DNA from: Thuidium tamariscinum
Taxonomy: Eukaryota; Streptophyta; Bryopsida; Hypnales; Thuidiaceae
Direction: 5' to 3'
Assembly (NCBI GenBank): GCA_947034885.2
Contig: OX344754.2
Coordinates: forward strand, 6,517,001-6,581,000
DNA: 64,000 nt
Numbering within the stretch: position 1 is the stretch's first letter; each line of letters begins with the position of its first letter. Below, one piece after another: positions 26,089 to 39,544 of the stretch. A model generated the notes under the pieces. It was not told the origin of the DNA. It ran no database searches and was given only the letters and a program-made list of their open reading frames with translations. Both the position numbers and the translations under genes were made by a program.

Positions 26089-26942
26089 ATGAAGAAACTA
26101 AAGGACACTATAAAGCCCATTAAAGATGGCAAAGCAAGCATTCCAAATAAAAGAGGTTTGTATGTTTGGGACAAAAGAACCCGCTTGTGGCCAATTTGGT
26201 AACAAAACTTCAAATTGTAGAGCAAGAATACTAAGGGTCTTGTAATCCCTATTGCAAGTTTTTGGTAACTAAAGGAAGTACACAAACTATGCTTTGAAAA
26301 CACCACACTATTCCATTCAAAGGTAGCAACACCTAATCCCACTCAAGCTAAGCTAAAGAGAAAAACAAATCACTTAGTCCCAAATCAAGACAACTTCAAT
26401 GAGAATGTAGCCCACAAAAAAACACTTAGAGCTCTTAGCCCCTCAAGCTAAGCAATAGCTTGAAGGTTAAACCATTTTGTGAACAATGAGTGTGGCCTCA
26501 ATCAATGAAGAAGACATGGGACATGTAGCTCTTTCCTAACAAGTTTACCCCCAATAGATTAGTTGCTTTGTTTGAAGTCCTATAGGAATTAAGGTAGAAA
26601 GCTCAGAAAGTGTTCTCTTAAGGGAAATCAAGTTTGGTTGGAGAACTTGGAGGACCTAAATTTTCTTGCCCATTTTTTAAGTGGAAGAGAATTGAAAGAC
26701 GGTGCTTTGGTGATTTTCTTAGAATTTTTGAAGTCAAAATGAAATTATAGCAAATTTTTTAAGGCTAATGTTAATAAGCTGCTATTCTTGTTCCTAGGAT
26801 ACTACAATAATGAAAGAGTGAAGGTGCTGGAAAAGATCAATTGATTGCAAGAAACAACAAATAGGATGAAAAAAACGTTTATGCTAAGCTTTGAAAGCAT
26901 CTAGTAGAAGTCAATTTTTTTTTATAAATTTTAGTGCTTTAA
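26089..26942. other. AT-rich intergenic stretch with no feature recognised
   Basis: Short frames only. The 109-codon minus frame beginning at 26342 has hydrophobic runs but no recognisable motif. It extends into the adjacent MITE, which argues against a gene. Confidence 0.45.
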
Positions 26943-27865
26943 CCCCTAAAGGACCAAGGCCTTTTTTCTGTCAAAAACCTCTCAAAACTGCCATTTCTGT
27001 TGCATTCATCCAAGAAAACAAAAAATATAATTTTTTAAGAATCTAACCGTAGGATCTTGTACTTAACTTCATTGAAATCAAGTGGTAAGAATTTCATCAA
27101 GTTTGACTGTACAGATTGGAAGATATGAGCATTCAAAGTTGGAAATACAAGTTTTTTTGAACTGTGGTTTGCAATTTCAGATGACTTTGACTGGAATTTG
27201 TATTAAAAAATTGCATTATAGACTTTGAATTTATAATTTTTTGTGTTAAGAAATTGAGTTGACAGTCTAGGAAAAAAATTTTACACAAAAAACACTTGAT
27301 TTTCATTCTTTAAAAAATTGTTAAGTAGATGTAGGTCCAAGATTGAAAGAAAAACTAAATGGTTAATAACTCTAAGATGGGATTGAAATACAATAATCCC
27401 AATGGTGAGATTGTTCTAGAAAGTAAACATAACCTTGTCCAACAATTTCTTTTGAAAAATTGTGAAAATTGCATTCAAAAATGAATCCTATAAGTTATTT
27501 TTTCAAGAAATTGTTTAGGTTGCCCGAAAAACAAGATTGTCCATAACTTTCTCATTATAAGTCCAAATAGAGTGAATCAAAGCTTCACATGTAGGCAAAA
27601 ATATATTATTTTAGAAAAAAAATTAAAAAAATTAAATTTTGACTTTTTGCAAAAAAAAAATTATGCCCGCCGAATGAAAATTTGGGCTTTTTGTGGTATA
27701 ACTTTTGCTCCCAGTCACCAATTGAAATAAAAATTACATTCCCATGAAGCTAATCAGTTTTCCTATCTTATGAGAAAGTTTCAGAAAGATTCATTAAAAA
27801 CTGAGGTCTACGGAACCTGCCCGAACTCCAAATTGTCCCCCAAGGGGACAATGGTCCTTTAGGGG
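26943..27865. mobile_element. 923-bp DNA element with CCCCTAAAGGACCA ends, flanked by TTAA
   Basis: The left end reads CCCCTAAAGGACCAAGG and the reverse complement of the right end reads CCCCTAAAGGACCATTG: a 14-bp perfect terminal inverted repeat. Each end is immediately preceded outward by TTAA (26939-26942 and 27866-27869). TTAA duplications with ends starting CCC are characteristic of piggyBac-type elements. The interior is AT-rich and encodes no transposase, so the element would be non-autonomous. If TTAA belongs to the inverted repeat instead, another superfamily is possible. Confidence 0.7.
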
Positions 27866-30800
27866 TTAATAATTATGAAAACGACATTCTCTTCCAATGA
27901 GCTTCTAAGCCCACATACACTTCAGTAATTGCAATTCACTTTTAGCTTCTCCTTCTTAACAACTTTGATACAATCAATTATTAGCCATTTATGTGGGCTC
28001 TTCACTTGCTTTGATTTGCTGCACTATGCACTTACAAGGGCAATTAAAGCCGAATTTCATAGCCTGCTTAATTTTTAGTACCCTCTACACTAATCATGGT
28101 ACATTTATAGGGGCAGTTCATAATGTTCAAATAGTTTTCAAGCCTCATCCTATAGGAGAATTAGATGTTGGCTTGGTTGGCACACATTCAATTGGATTGA
28201 GAGGCTTCCAATTAAGGGACAACAGCCTATTAACTTACCACATTGATTTGGACTTTGATCATTTTGAGGTCAATTCCAAGAGGGGCACATATTTTGTATA
28301 GGAGTGTACTACTTTCACTAGTAAATCTAAAGGAAATAACATTTTTCATATTAAAATTGCAATTCATGAGAATTTCTAAAGTCATCCATCATAACTTCTT
28401 AACTTGTAAAGAACAAGTTGTTTCTAAAGAGGCCCAAACTATTTTAAAATATTCATCGTCAAAGCAAGGTTAAAGTCTTCATCGACATTAATTTCCTAGA
28501 GAATTCAACAGTATGATCCTTTGGTTGAATTATTTAAGCACATTACACCAAAAATTTTGAATGAATATTCCTACAAATTGCAAGTTTTATATGACTAAAC
28601 CTCAAACTCTAGGCTTCTCTAATCCTTTCAAAAGTTCTTTCAACATTTAAAAAAAATGTATATCCTAGAACTTGTGCATTTTGATTAAATAGTTGTACAA
28701 TAATTTGAAAATATCTTTAAGAACTCCAATTCAAAAAAAGTTTCATATTCATTTTCAAAAAAATTATAAAGTGCAAAGCGTTATACATTTTAGAAAAAGA
28801 GACATTTACTTATCCTTTTTACAAGACATTGAAAAGTCTTAATCCAAATGGCAAGATCATTATACTATATGATTTGAATCCTTAATTTTTCTCTCAAAAA
28901 ATTTCAAGACTGATAAAACAATATAACTACATATATTTTTCTTCCTTCATTCCTATAATATTTACCCTTGAAATTTTCATTGATCGTAATATGGCCAATT
29001 TATTTTTAGAATGGTTATTTTTAGATTTAGGAGTGTCAAAAGTCACTTATTCTTTAAGGGCTCATTCTTAACCTAATAAAGTTAGCTATGAAGTAGTGTA
29101 TTCAAATTTAGAAGCAGAATTAGTGATGAATTTATAAAAAATTTGAAAAAGGTTGGTGGTTTGCATGTAAAAGAGTCAAAGTGTCATTTGATAGGGAAAC
29201 TTTAGACAATGAGGTGGAGGCATGTTTTTTTTTCCTCATTTTGGTCTATATCTAGCAACAACTACTTGTATACACATCTTACACATTTTGGATTTGAACT
29301 GTTTTTCAAATTTTCTTGCATGTAGTCAAGTTTTTCTTGTGTTATATCACTATCATGTTCAATCTTCAATTTTGGCTCCAAATTTGTGACAAACCTTTCA
29401 TTCATGTCATATTCTTTTGAAGTTTAACGATGAAGTAGTCACTACTAGAAGACTATTTTCAAACTTGTTTTTGAACCTAAATATATTCTTTGTCCAAAAT
29501 AATTGGTCAAAATATAAATTTAGTTATGCCCAAATGTGAATTTTATTGGGGTAACCTTCACTTCTTTGTTATAATTTGACAATCTATGAATTGGATTGTA
29601 AATGACTATAGAGGTGCACTATTTAGATTGTGCAAAATGTAAATAAATTGTATAAATTTTCAAGTCCAAAAATGCTAGTTCACTAAATTAAACTACAACT
29701 ATTAATTAGGGAGTTTTCCGCTAGATAGGGGAACTTTAGAAAGTTAGGGTAAGAAATAAGAAAATACAATTAGGGTATTAGGCAAAAATTAGGGAAAATT
29801 CTAGGAAAAATATAGGGGCTTCAAACTAAAAAGATGATATGTAAAATTTAGTAGAATAACCAAACTAGGCAAATGATGAAATGATGACAAAATAGAGAGG
29901 AAAAATGCAAAAAACAAATGAAACAAAACACTCCAAGTAGAACATAAAACTACAATTTAATTGCAAACAAAGAAATATAATATATGTAAGAAATATAATA
30001 TATGTAAGAAATATAATATATGTAAGAAATATTTTAAGAAATTAAAGAGCAAAAGATAAGAAGTAAATTATAAAACTAAATGTAAATCAAGAATAAAAAA
30101 AATAATAAATACAAAAAACACATAAACAAGTTAGTACAATCAAAACTTCTACTAGTCTACTAGAACAAAGAAGGAAACACTGAAAAAATTAGAAAAACAC
30201 CAATACAAGATTTTGCAATAATTTAGAGGCTTTTAAACTAATTTAGAAAGTTTTGTAGGAAATTAGTGCATTTTTCACCAATTTAGCACAACGTACAATA
30301 ATTTGGCATCTTGGGTTGAAAAATGGCATTTTTACATTAGTTCAATGGTAGATGAATGTCATTAAGCTAAATAATCCATAACGTTTATGGACTAGGAGGG
30401 TTTCAAGGTTTTTTGTGCTTCATGAGTTATGGAATGTGGAGGAGAAATGAAAGTGAAAGTGTAAGAAAATAACTACATTAAGAAGTAGAATTACTAGAAG
30501 GCAAAGGTAGGACAAATTGTCATCTAGATTATTTTCCTTTTTGTGAGAAGAGAAGGGTGAAAAAGCTAGGTTACTAAGGTTAGATGAGAAGTTCGTTGAA
30601 GCGAAATGTAGAAGTAAGGGTTTAGAAAATTGAAAAACTACCAACTTTGACAAGCTACTATAGACAACCAATCTAAGATTTGAAGGTGAAAATCAAAAGG
30701 GAACTCTACTTTGAAGTCAATCTAAAAACAAGACCAACCTTATCCAAGTTAGATCTTGGACACCGTGGTGGCCATGACTTCTATGACAAAAATTTATTGC

Positions 30801-31835
30801 CACAAGATTTTAAACTACAACTTTAGAGGACAAATTAAAAGACTTGAGAAGCTCAATGATCTAAAATTTTGAATAAAAGTGACAGAGAGGTTAGCTTTCT
30901 AATCAATCTCATATTGCACTAATTCAGATATTGCACTAATTCAAATAAAGGGGAAGCGATAACAACCACTTTTCCAACAAGAGGTTTGTGGCCTTTACGA
31001 ATAGGCCCATTGAAGGTATTTGATAGAACTTTGCCAAAATAGCAAAACTAAAGATTCAAACATCTTGAAAATAAATTCTCATGGGCATCTACTCTTCATC
31101 CTTATAATTTATATTTTATCTATATAGAAAACATTCATTCCTTAAATTTCCATTCGTTATGAGACACTAATGAATAATCTTGTAATTCCAACAATTTCAT
31201 AATCTTCTTGAATCAAGAACTTGTAAAATTCATTTTAGAATACAATTTCTACACTCCTGTGCAGAAAAAAAATTCACAAGAATACTTAAATCTCAAAACT
31301 ATGTACTAAAACAATTTCTGTGAAGGCTAAGAGTCAAATAATTTAGACCAACAATGTATTCAGAACCCTGTTTCTTGAACTTCAAAGCCGAATATCAAGC
31401 ATTCTATCCAATAAAAATTTCTAATTAATTCTCCCCACATTCTCAGCCTATATAAGTAGAAAATCCAAAACATAGATGTACACCAACAGAAATTACAAAT
31501 TCTTCTAATCTACACACTTTCAAGTATTTCTTTGCAAAAAAACTTCTACAGATTCAAGAAATAATGTGTTCCTAGTTCCGTGAATCGGAAGAGTGAATAA
31601 CTGTCTTCGAGATTAACCCAAGAATAACTGATCGGCAAGAAAATCAAACACTTTGACAAAATGTGACAACATCCCCTTCGAATACGCCAAATATACTCAC
31701 TCAAGAAAAAGCCCTGTAGAAAAAATATCCACTTCCCAACTAGTACCAAGGACAAATAGTTGCACTTCTATCAAAAAAGGGAAGACTCTTTGTCACTCAT
31801 CACAGCCCAATGTCTTAAACGATAACTGCCATAAA
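27866..31835. other. AT-rich intergenic stretch, no confident gene
   Basis: The longest frame is 102 codons at 27993-28301 on the plus strand; it has no motif I recognise. An 18-bp tandem repeat lies at 29971-30032. From about 31,500 the base composition rises toward the VAP arm. Nothing else could be supported. Confidence 0.5.
29971..30032. repeat. 18-bp tandem repeat, about 3.4 units
   Basis: The unit AGAAATATAATATATGTA is repeated at 29971, 29989 and 30007 without change, then decays. It is a simple minisatellite in AT-rich DNA. Confidence 0.9.
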
Positions 31836-32709
31836 ATGCACCTTTGGTTCTAGAAGAAGGCATATTCACGTGTGAAAATGCACCTGCATCAACACAACAC
31901 TGCAAAGATCAAGCACTTCTGCAGAGCAAGGATTAACAGAAAAAGTACCAAAAATGGACATCATGAATCGTCCTAGAAAGATACTGTCTGTACCCGAGAG
32001 CCACAAAAGCACAAGAACGTCAAACCACAAACTGGGAGAAAAGTGCCCCTGCAAGGGCGATCGAAATCCATTATGGAGCTCTTACAAGTTTGTTTTGCTT
32101 CCACTAATGACAACTCCAGAGCATGCGCCATGTATAACTAGGGTTTGCAACTCAAACTGAAGTGGTAGACCGCAGCTCAAGACTCCAGACCAAGTCCAGA
32201 CCACTTTAATAGCTAAGAAATGTTTTATAAACAGAACGGTATCCTTTTCAAGTCAGCGGGGGACACCTTGCCCAACCTAAGACTAAGGCGTTGCCAGCGC
32301 TTTACAAAACCTGCACAAAAGTGTCAGACAAGGAAAGAAGGGTCTACAGTGAAATATGTAGACTCCATCATCCGATAGGAACAATTTTTATTCCTAATAA
32401 AGTCTAAATGTGAATAAAATTTTCAGCCCTACTACTACAGTGCCTACCAGTACAGACATAAACGCAGTACCCATGAAACCGTAGCCATGCCTACGCCCCC
32501 ACCACCATCGAGTTCTGGATGCATGCTGGCATCCGCTAGCACAGGTGTCGGAAAAAAACAACCTTCCCTACCTCTGTACCATAGATACAAAATATAACCT
32601 GGCTACTCCAGAAACAAGAAAGGCCGGGCAGGGCTTTTCCCCACCAAGCTCCTAATACCCATACACATTCAGTTCGCTCCTCTGCATTACCTTCCAGCCA
32701 GTTGCAGGA

Positions 32710-35075
32710 CTAACCTCCGAGAAGATAGCCTACCAACATGCCCAACAGGCCAACGAGAATAACAAATAAAAATGAAAATCCAGACTGCAACTTTTGATCT
32801 TTTAATGCTACACTTCCACCCGATCTTGCGCTCCCACTTTTGTAAGCTTGCTGCAAACAACAAAATCAACCTTGCATCAGAGATCTGGACGCTGCAATAA
32901 TGCAGGAACCATGACACATTAGTTTCAATGCCGCGGTGACAACGAGGGGGGTTCGGAACTAACCAATTCTTGCTGAAAGCTCCGGCTTTGCTGCACTGCT
33001 TGATTCCGCTCTTCTGTCACCGCATTGAGAGCTGCCTTGGCCTGTTGGAATACAGAAACTTCCCGATAAGCACTCTGCTCTGATGGACGCTCACCATTTC
33101 TTGCTGAAATTATAGTTACTGCATAAATGGGAAAAAATGAAATGTTGGCAGCAAGAGAAAGCCTACCTCGTTCAGCTTGAACTTCCACTCGCTCTCAGTC
33201 TTCGAGGTCTGCCACAAGTTACCGGATGGAAGTGAGTTCCAAATATTCCCAAACTGCTAGAAAATCGTTGTATCCTAGAAACAATCAAAGTCCAAAATCA
33301 TGTAAAGCATGCACTCACCGGATCGGTGAGTAGATGATGCCGTTCGCCATTATCTACAACCGGGGTTGCCTTTGGTGAATTGCCCTCCTCCTCGTTGGAC
33401 TCTGTGATAGGTGATGGTGGTTGAGGTGGAGAAACATACAGAACTTTCAGCTTCGCCTCGTGCACATCCTTACCCTCTTCCTTGTTGAACTGCATGGATT
33501 TACGGGACATTATTCATCCAGAAGAGACATCACAGATCCTGATAAATGCTAAGAACTAGGTTTAAGAGCTCAAAGCAGAGCAAACAGAAGCATACGAAAC
33601 CTAAGAGAGGAGACTCTCGAATGCGTGGCAGGAGAACCGTGGCCAGAAGCACTCAGAAATTACAACACTCAAACCGGGCGTAAACAAATGATGTTCAAAT
33701 TACAGCTAGTCAGATGACAACCTGTGCTACATGTAAGTAAGGAGTACCACTACAGAATAGGAAGAAAATGGGCACTCGAAGGAGAGACTCCAAAGTCATA
33801 CAGGAGAACACAAAATCGTACCAGCTCTTGAGAAACCTCTTTCGACGATGGAGCTATCACACTCTGGACAAGAAACTTGTCCTTACATTGCATGTCGGGA
33901 GGAGCTTCCCGCTGGGCTTGCATTGTAACTGCAAGTGTGGACCACGACAACCGAGTATTAACACCTACATCTTAAACAAGAAAAGCTCCAAAAATTTGTC
34001 AACACTGGAAAGAGTGGTTTGAATCACAAGATCTTGGAGGGGAAACAACCAAAAATAAGCGGCATCCTCACTTCCAAGAGAAATGCAGCATTATTACCGG
34101 TAACATCTGCACTGCTGTGCGGTTGGACAATCCCAGTGTTGGGACGCACACAGTACTTCTTGGGAGAAGTCGTCTTGACCTGAACAAATGTATCAATCCA
34201 TGAGATCCAATCATCCCACTACACAGCTAAAACGACGGCATCGGAATTGCAAAGCACAGAGAAGTGCAATCCCTAAAAATTCACCAACAAGCAGTACCAT
34301 ACAACAACTCCAAGTCAAGATTCGACTTCGAACCTCAGAAATCAATCCTAAACTACTAGAGAATGGCAAAGCAAGTGCTTTCACTAATGTTTCTACATTA
34401 CAATTTGCATATAACTTGCAATCAATCGAGTGGAAAAAATAGGGTCTAAGTTCCAAGTACTCTCAATTACCTTGAAGGCCACATAATTTTCGGTTGAGTT
34501 GACCAGCCGAAGAGAAGCTGAAATCTGCTTCTTCAACTCAACTGTTGCAAAACATACACACTGGTGGTGATTAACGCCACCGAAGGTACGCGAAAGTAAC
34601 ACAGATTTACGGTGAAACAACCCGGGAACTAGGATAGGTCCACCCTCCACAAGCTAACCCTATCAAACAAGACCTCAATTCTGATGAATTGCTAAATGCA
34701 GATATAAATAGAATCAGAATAATAGACCTGGCACACTATTACGAGCGCACCGTCGTACATTATCACTCGGCAAGATAAACCTAACATCAGCTTGCTCAGA
34801 AACACGACTTGCTCTCACGAAAAACATCATGAGGAGCACCTAGAATTGAGCCCGGTGGACCTGAAAACCCTTGCCATCCAAGCTACCCTAACGCCTCGGA
34901 AACTAAGCGCACGCGCTACACTGAACGATCAGTGCGCCAGGAGGCACTCGATGCGGAATTGCTCGGACAGAGCAATCCACGGACGAGGAAGAAAACACAT
35001 ACGATGGGCAGAAAAAAGAATCTCACATGGAAACTTCAGCTCGCCAGGCTGGATGCTGAGAAGTTCGGTGGGCAT
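32710..35075 (-). CDS. VAP33/VAP27-type vesicle-associated membrane protein-associated protein, copy 1
   Basis: VAP proteins are tail-anchored ER proteins that recruit FFAT-motif partners to membrane contact sites and, in plants, to ER-plasma membrane junctions. Eight exons encode 262 residues: 35027-35075, 34471-34541, 34098-34179, 33822-33928, 33319-33489, 33167-33208, 32964-33089 and 32710-32850. The N-terminal MSP domain (residues 1 to about 120) includes ELKKQIS, NYVAFKVKTTSPKKYCVRP and DMQCKDKFLVQS. A Pro/Ser/Glu-rich linker and a coiled coil (about 175-216) follow. The last exon holds the tail anchor GFSFLFVILVGLLGMLVGY. The exon 7 acceptor that keeps phase is a GAG at 33090-33092; the stronger-looking acceptor 14 bases upstream would shift the frame. 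It lies head-to-head with copy 2 and appears intact. Confidence 0.95.
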
Positions 35076-36346
35076 GGCTGCTTTCCCTGCTCTCCAATCA
35101 CCTCGAGGGTGTCACAGTATGTAACTCAGGCAAAAATTCCAACTCAATAATCCTCCACAAATAGGGCACTGCAGAACAAAAACCATCAATTTCTGAGACC
35201 AACTTCTGAGACGAACCGCCAGTGGCGACTCCTAAAATCTAATAAACCCAGCAAGCTTCTTCAACCACTCGAGGAACCAAAAATAGCCACCCCATCACTT
35301 CCAACCAATAATTGTTTTTCAAAACGTCAACAACCACTCACTTAGCCAGGACATATCTGTAAATCGCTGAAATAATCGAATCGATACAAGATGAGATAGA
35401 CCATGCGAGTAGTCAACTACACGATTAAGACACAGATCAGACACACGAGCAAGAAAAGTGCCCCGAAAACTTCTTCCCCCGAATAGTTTCTCGACAGCTC
35501 GCTCAGAAACAGATACTTCCACCACGGACTGTGAGTCGCATCCCTAAGAGAACCTAGAAGTGACTTCCACATGCCACCCGAGGGTACCTAAAAACGCGAA
35601 ACTAGAAATCTCTCTACTTCTCTCGTGTTCCCAAGCACGCAGACCACGAAACCTGAACACCTACACACATACCAACCCTAACACGCAATTCCTTTTCACC
35701 GAGGGTTTCAAGTCACGCATTAAGAATGGCCGACGCTGCAGCAAGAATGGTCGAAAAAGGCTTGAAACGCCACTTCCACACGCCACCTTAGGGTACCTCG
35801 AAACGCGAACCAAGAATCTCTCTACGTTTCCCGCGTCCCGAAGCACGCACACCCAAGAAAATCTCGGCTACTGCGCACGTACCAATGCCAAACAACCCTA
35901 ACCTAACCCAACACGCAATTCCTCAACCCCAGGGTTTCAGGTCGCACGCTGACACCACATTGAAAATAGTCGACAAGAACTCAAAACTTCTGTGAAAGAA
36001 GCGGAGAATCCAAACGGCGCAAACAGAGAACGGAAAAAACGAACCTGAGCCTTCAGATCGGCGACGAAGGAGAGCAACATGCACCGACGAGAGAGAGCAG
36101 AAGGCACTCGAGGAGGAGCGTCTTTGAGGCAAGGGGGAAGTCCCCGATGAAGAAGGTCCTCGCGGGGAGAGACGCGGCGCGGCTTCCCCCGGTAACCGCT
36201 GGTCGGACCGTATCACCGTGGACACGGTGTAGCAGACCGGGCGGGCGGGAAAGAGCGGGCCTGGGTTGGGGTTCGAGAGACCCGGCCCGTTGGTGTTCAT
36301 ATTTTGAGTTTGATTGCATATTCCAGCGCTGGCTTTCGGACTGATT
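35076..36346 (-). promoter_or_regulatory. Leader and promoter region of VAP copy 1
   Basis: This GC-rich stretch upstream of the VAP start is shared with the other arm. It contains an internal duplication marked by GGTACC boxes at about 35584 and 35793 (reverse complement of the 40.8-41.1 kb repeat). The 125-codon frame at 35923-36300 is probably not coding. The homology to the right arm ends at 36346, so the native upstream region of this copy is cut here. Confidence 0.5.
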
Positions 36347-36354
36347 CATTGGTT

Positions 36355-36560
36355 CATTCAGTAGCAGCCTGGCACACTGCCTCCCAGCGGATGAAATGGT
36401 GTGGATTGTCCCACACCATTCTTTTCAGCGGATGAAATGGTGTGGAGTAATCCATACCATTCAGTAACTAAAGTTGCAAATTTCAAGAAATGTCAGTTGA
36501 AATTAGGTGATGAGGACTTCACAAAGAGAAAGGCAATCATTTTATGGGCTAGTTAATGTT
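36355..36560 (+). repeat. 205-bp segment S, copy 1, with GGTGTGG hairpins
   Basis: It matches the reverse complement of 45456-45654 with about 80-85% identity by eye. Shared landmarks are AGTAGCAGCCTG, CGGATGAAATGGTGTGG, CATTCAGTAACTAAAGTTGC, GAAATTAGGTGATG and GGCAATC. Internal palindromes built from GGATGAAATGGTGTGG and CCACACCATT can fold into hairpins. It directly abuts the inner end of the left VAP arm. The element class is unknown. Confidence 0.75.
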
Positions 36561-39516
36561 ATGATTGGTTCATTTCATTTTTCTGTAAGCCTATTTTGGG
36601 TCAACCCCAAAGTGACATCAATTTTGGGTTTCAGAGACGTTATTGCTTTTGAATTCTTCGTAAGTTTAATGTCTTTGAGTTATACCAATCTCAAGCATAC
36701 AATCTTGTAGTGTGCTTGGTATAGATGACTTTTACAAAATTTGAAGTCATTTGACCATATAAATTGCTAGATTTTAACGTTTTATTGTTGAAAATGGATG
36801 GTGAATTTTTTCCAAAAACACATTTAGAGGTAGAATTTTATTTCTATACCTACTCAAATGAAAAAAATTTAGACTACTGAATGGTTCGAAACTAGTACAC
36901 AAACACATTGGTGGAAAAAAATTCTTTTAAATGACTCATTGTTTCTACAAAACGGCTTTGAAGTGTTAAAAGTTAGCAAGAAAAATTGCAAATAACACAT
37001 CTTAAGCTAAACCTCTTTCTACTAGAATGCTCCTTATTCACTCATTAATTCTTGGATTAACATGAAATTTTTAGACACAAAAACTAGACTAGTATGAACA
37101 ACATTTTCAAAAAGAGTTTTTGAAAATGGACTCAATATGAAGAAGAAACAAGCTACCAAAGTTCACTATACTATAATAATGGTAGAATTTTGAACAATGA
37201 ATTGCTCTCAAACATTCAAAACAACTTGGATTGACATGAAAACTTGACCACAATAACTATACTTCAAGCAAAACTGGACTCAACAAATTTGATTTAAAAT
37301 GAGCAATAGATGAAGGAAATACATGGCCCCAAAGTTGCAGCCCTAAAATGTAGTTTGGAGTACTTACATTAAAGTTGTGAACTTTGATTGGCTTCCAAAA
37401 AATCAATACATCTTGGATTGATATGAAAATTTTACCATATAAATTAGGTAGAAGAACACAACTTTCCCAACAAGTTTTATTGAGTGTAGACCTTAGTAGC
37501 GAAAATTACAGCACTTCGAATTGGACTTGAAATTGTGTGAGGACACTTTCTATCTTCTTTGTCATTATTTAAATTGAAAGGTTTAACCCTGAAGCGCTCC
37601 AATGTCCATATTCTAGACGATGATCAGAAAGCTTCAAAGCAATGTTTCATCCAACTAGCTTCTCATTTATCAAATATAATACTTGCATTTAGAAAAGACA
37701 ACCTTCTCCAATGACCAAATTCATTAAATTTTGGTAAATGATATAGCTATATAGAGCTAAAAGTAAAAATGTGCAAAATTTCAAAAATGGATTGAGGCAT
37801 TTAGGAATTAAGATATATGCACCCAAATGAAGGCATATTTATTAAATTCTACTAAGTTAGACTTTGAAAATCATAACAAACTTATACGATTTTCAAAAAG
37901 CGTACAATTTAGTGTTTGGGGATCTTTTTGAATTGTTGATAAGAGACAATAATATTTATTACAATTTAATAATCAAAATTATCCTATACAGCCATTAGGG
38001 GAAAATTAAACCCTTAAAGAGGCTTTGAGTTTTTTGGCCAATTTTGATACAAATAAAATGAGCATGAGAGTGCTTACATCATTATTACTACTTCCATGTA
38101 GAATTGCATGTATCCACTTGGCTTGTAGGTATTTATGGCAGACGTGTGTTCCATCTTTTATAATTGAATCATCATGAGATATGGGAGATGGATTAGATAA
38201 TGATGACGATTTTTTAATTTATCATGCAATTCTTGGCATAATTAGTGAGATAAAATGGCTCTTTCCTCCCAAATAGGTATGGGACTATGGAAATGGATTG
38301 GATAATGATAATAAATTTTTGAATTCATCATGCAATTCTTGGCCCAATTAGTAAGTTGAAAAGGCTTTTCCCACCCAATTTCTTGCATTACAAAGTGGCC
38401 TCTTTTGGGCATCAATTTTCCCCTAATGTTGTATGACCTAAATGGACCCTTCTACCTTATATCCCAAAAGTGAAGAGGGTAAATATTTTTAGCAATAATT
38501 CACATTTAAAATAGGCACCTTCTCAAACATTCTCACATATGAGATAGAAGGTCTATAATTAGATATTAGAGCCATGTGTCATAACTTCTATTCAGTTGTT
38601 ATAAATTATTGATAACAATATTTTAATCTTATTGACAATTAAAAAATTCCAAAACACTTTGTTGCACACTCACTTATAATATATATCACATGAACTTATT
38701 ACAATTTTCTAAAGTTTTCCTTAGCATTTTTCCTCTGAATGTAGAGTTTTTGTAAATTTAAGAGGATTTAGGATAAGAGTCTAGAATGATCCAACATCAA
38801 GTATAAATGTGTATATGTATTGTATATGGGCATAACTAAGAAACTACCATTTCTAGCTAAGATGTAGCATAAAAGATGGAAAATCAATCCAAATGTCTTA
38901 AAACTTCATTGCAATATAAAACAACTATGTAAATATCAATTTTTAGCTTGATCTACGATATTGCCTAATTTTCATGGACACTTTTTTGCTACAAATTAAT
39001 AAACTATTGTTCCTAGTTTACAACTTCACCCCTAGTTAGTATGTTGCTTGGTTACTAATATAATTAATTTAAAACCTTATCAAATTATCATTAAATGGCA
39101 ACTAGAAATGGTAACTCGCATACTCTTTGAATTTTATGACTGCATAATGAAGTTTTCTAAGATATATTCCTTCAAACATCATTGCTTTTTATTCAACAAA
39201 TACTAGCCATAGTGTCCACTTCTGGGCTTTATTATCACCAAACTGTGAATAATGATGCTTTCAAAAAAATTCTACTAGTAATGTATCATAGTCAAAACAA
39301 AACTATCAAAAATCCAACTCAAATAAAAACACTAAGAATATTATAACTAGAACACCCAATATCTTTAAGAAACCACTTCTATAAATGACGAAAATTATCC
39401 ACAATATTTTGCACAAATTCACTATACCATTTCACCCTCACTACTCACCAAACTTTTCATAGCCTCCTAAGGTCTAAGACAATCAAACCTTGCTTCTAAG
39501 TAGCCAACTACAACCT

Positions 39517-39544
39517 AATTAATTAATTAATTAATTAATTAATT
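39517..39544. repeat. (AATT)n microsatellite
   Basis: About seven uninterrupted AATT units within the spacer. Confidence 0.95.

Larger units (their letters stand above)
31836..36346 (-). repeat. Left arm (4.5 kb) of a large inverted duplication carrying a VAP gene
   Basis: The reverse complement of this segment matches 40297-44841 nearly base for base, including introns, leader and about 870 bp beyond the stop codon. Matching stops at the outer end after GGTGCAT and at the inner end at AATCAGTCCG. Differences are scattered substitutions and small indels, mostly outside exons. Confidence 0.95.

Noticed and set aside
27993-28301. 102-codon plus-strand frame
   Set aside because: Some protein-like character but no recognised family, splice context or composition shift. 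Not enough to call a gene.
35923-36300. 125-codon frame in the VAP leader, also open in the other arm as part of a 183-codon frame at 40169-40720
   Set aside because: Between arms it shows at least four amino-acid changes in 125 codons, while VAP itself shows none in 262. This is the pattern of untranslated sequence. No domain was recognised.
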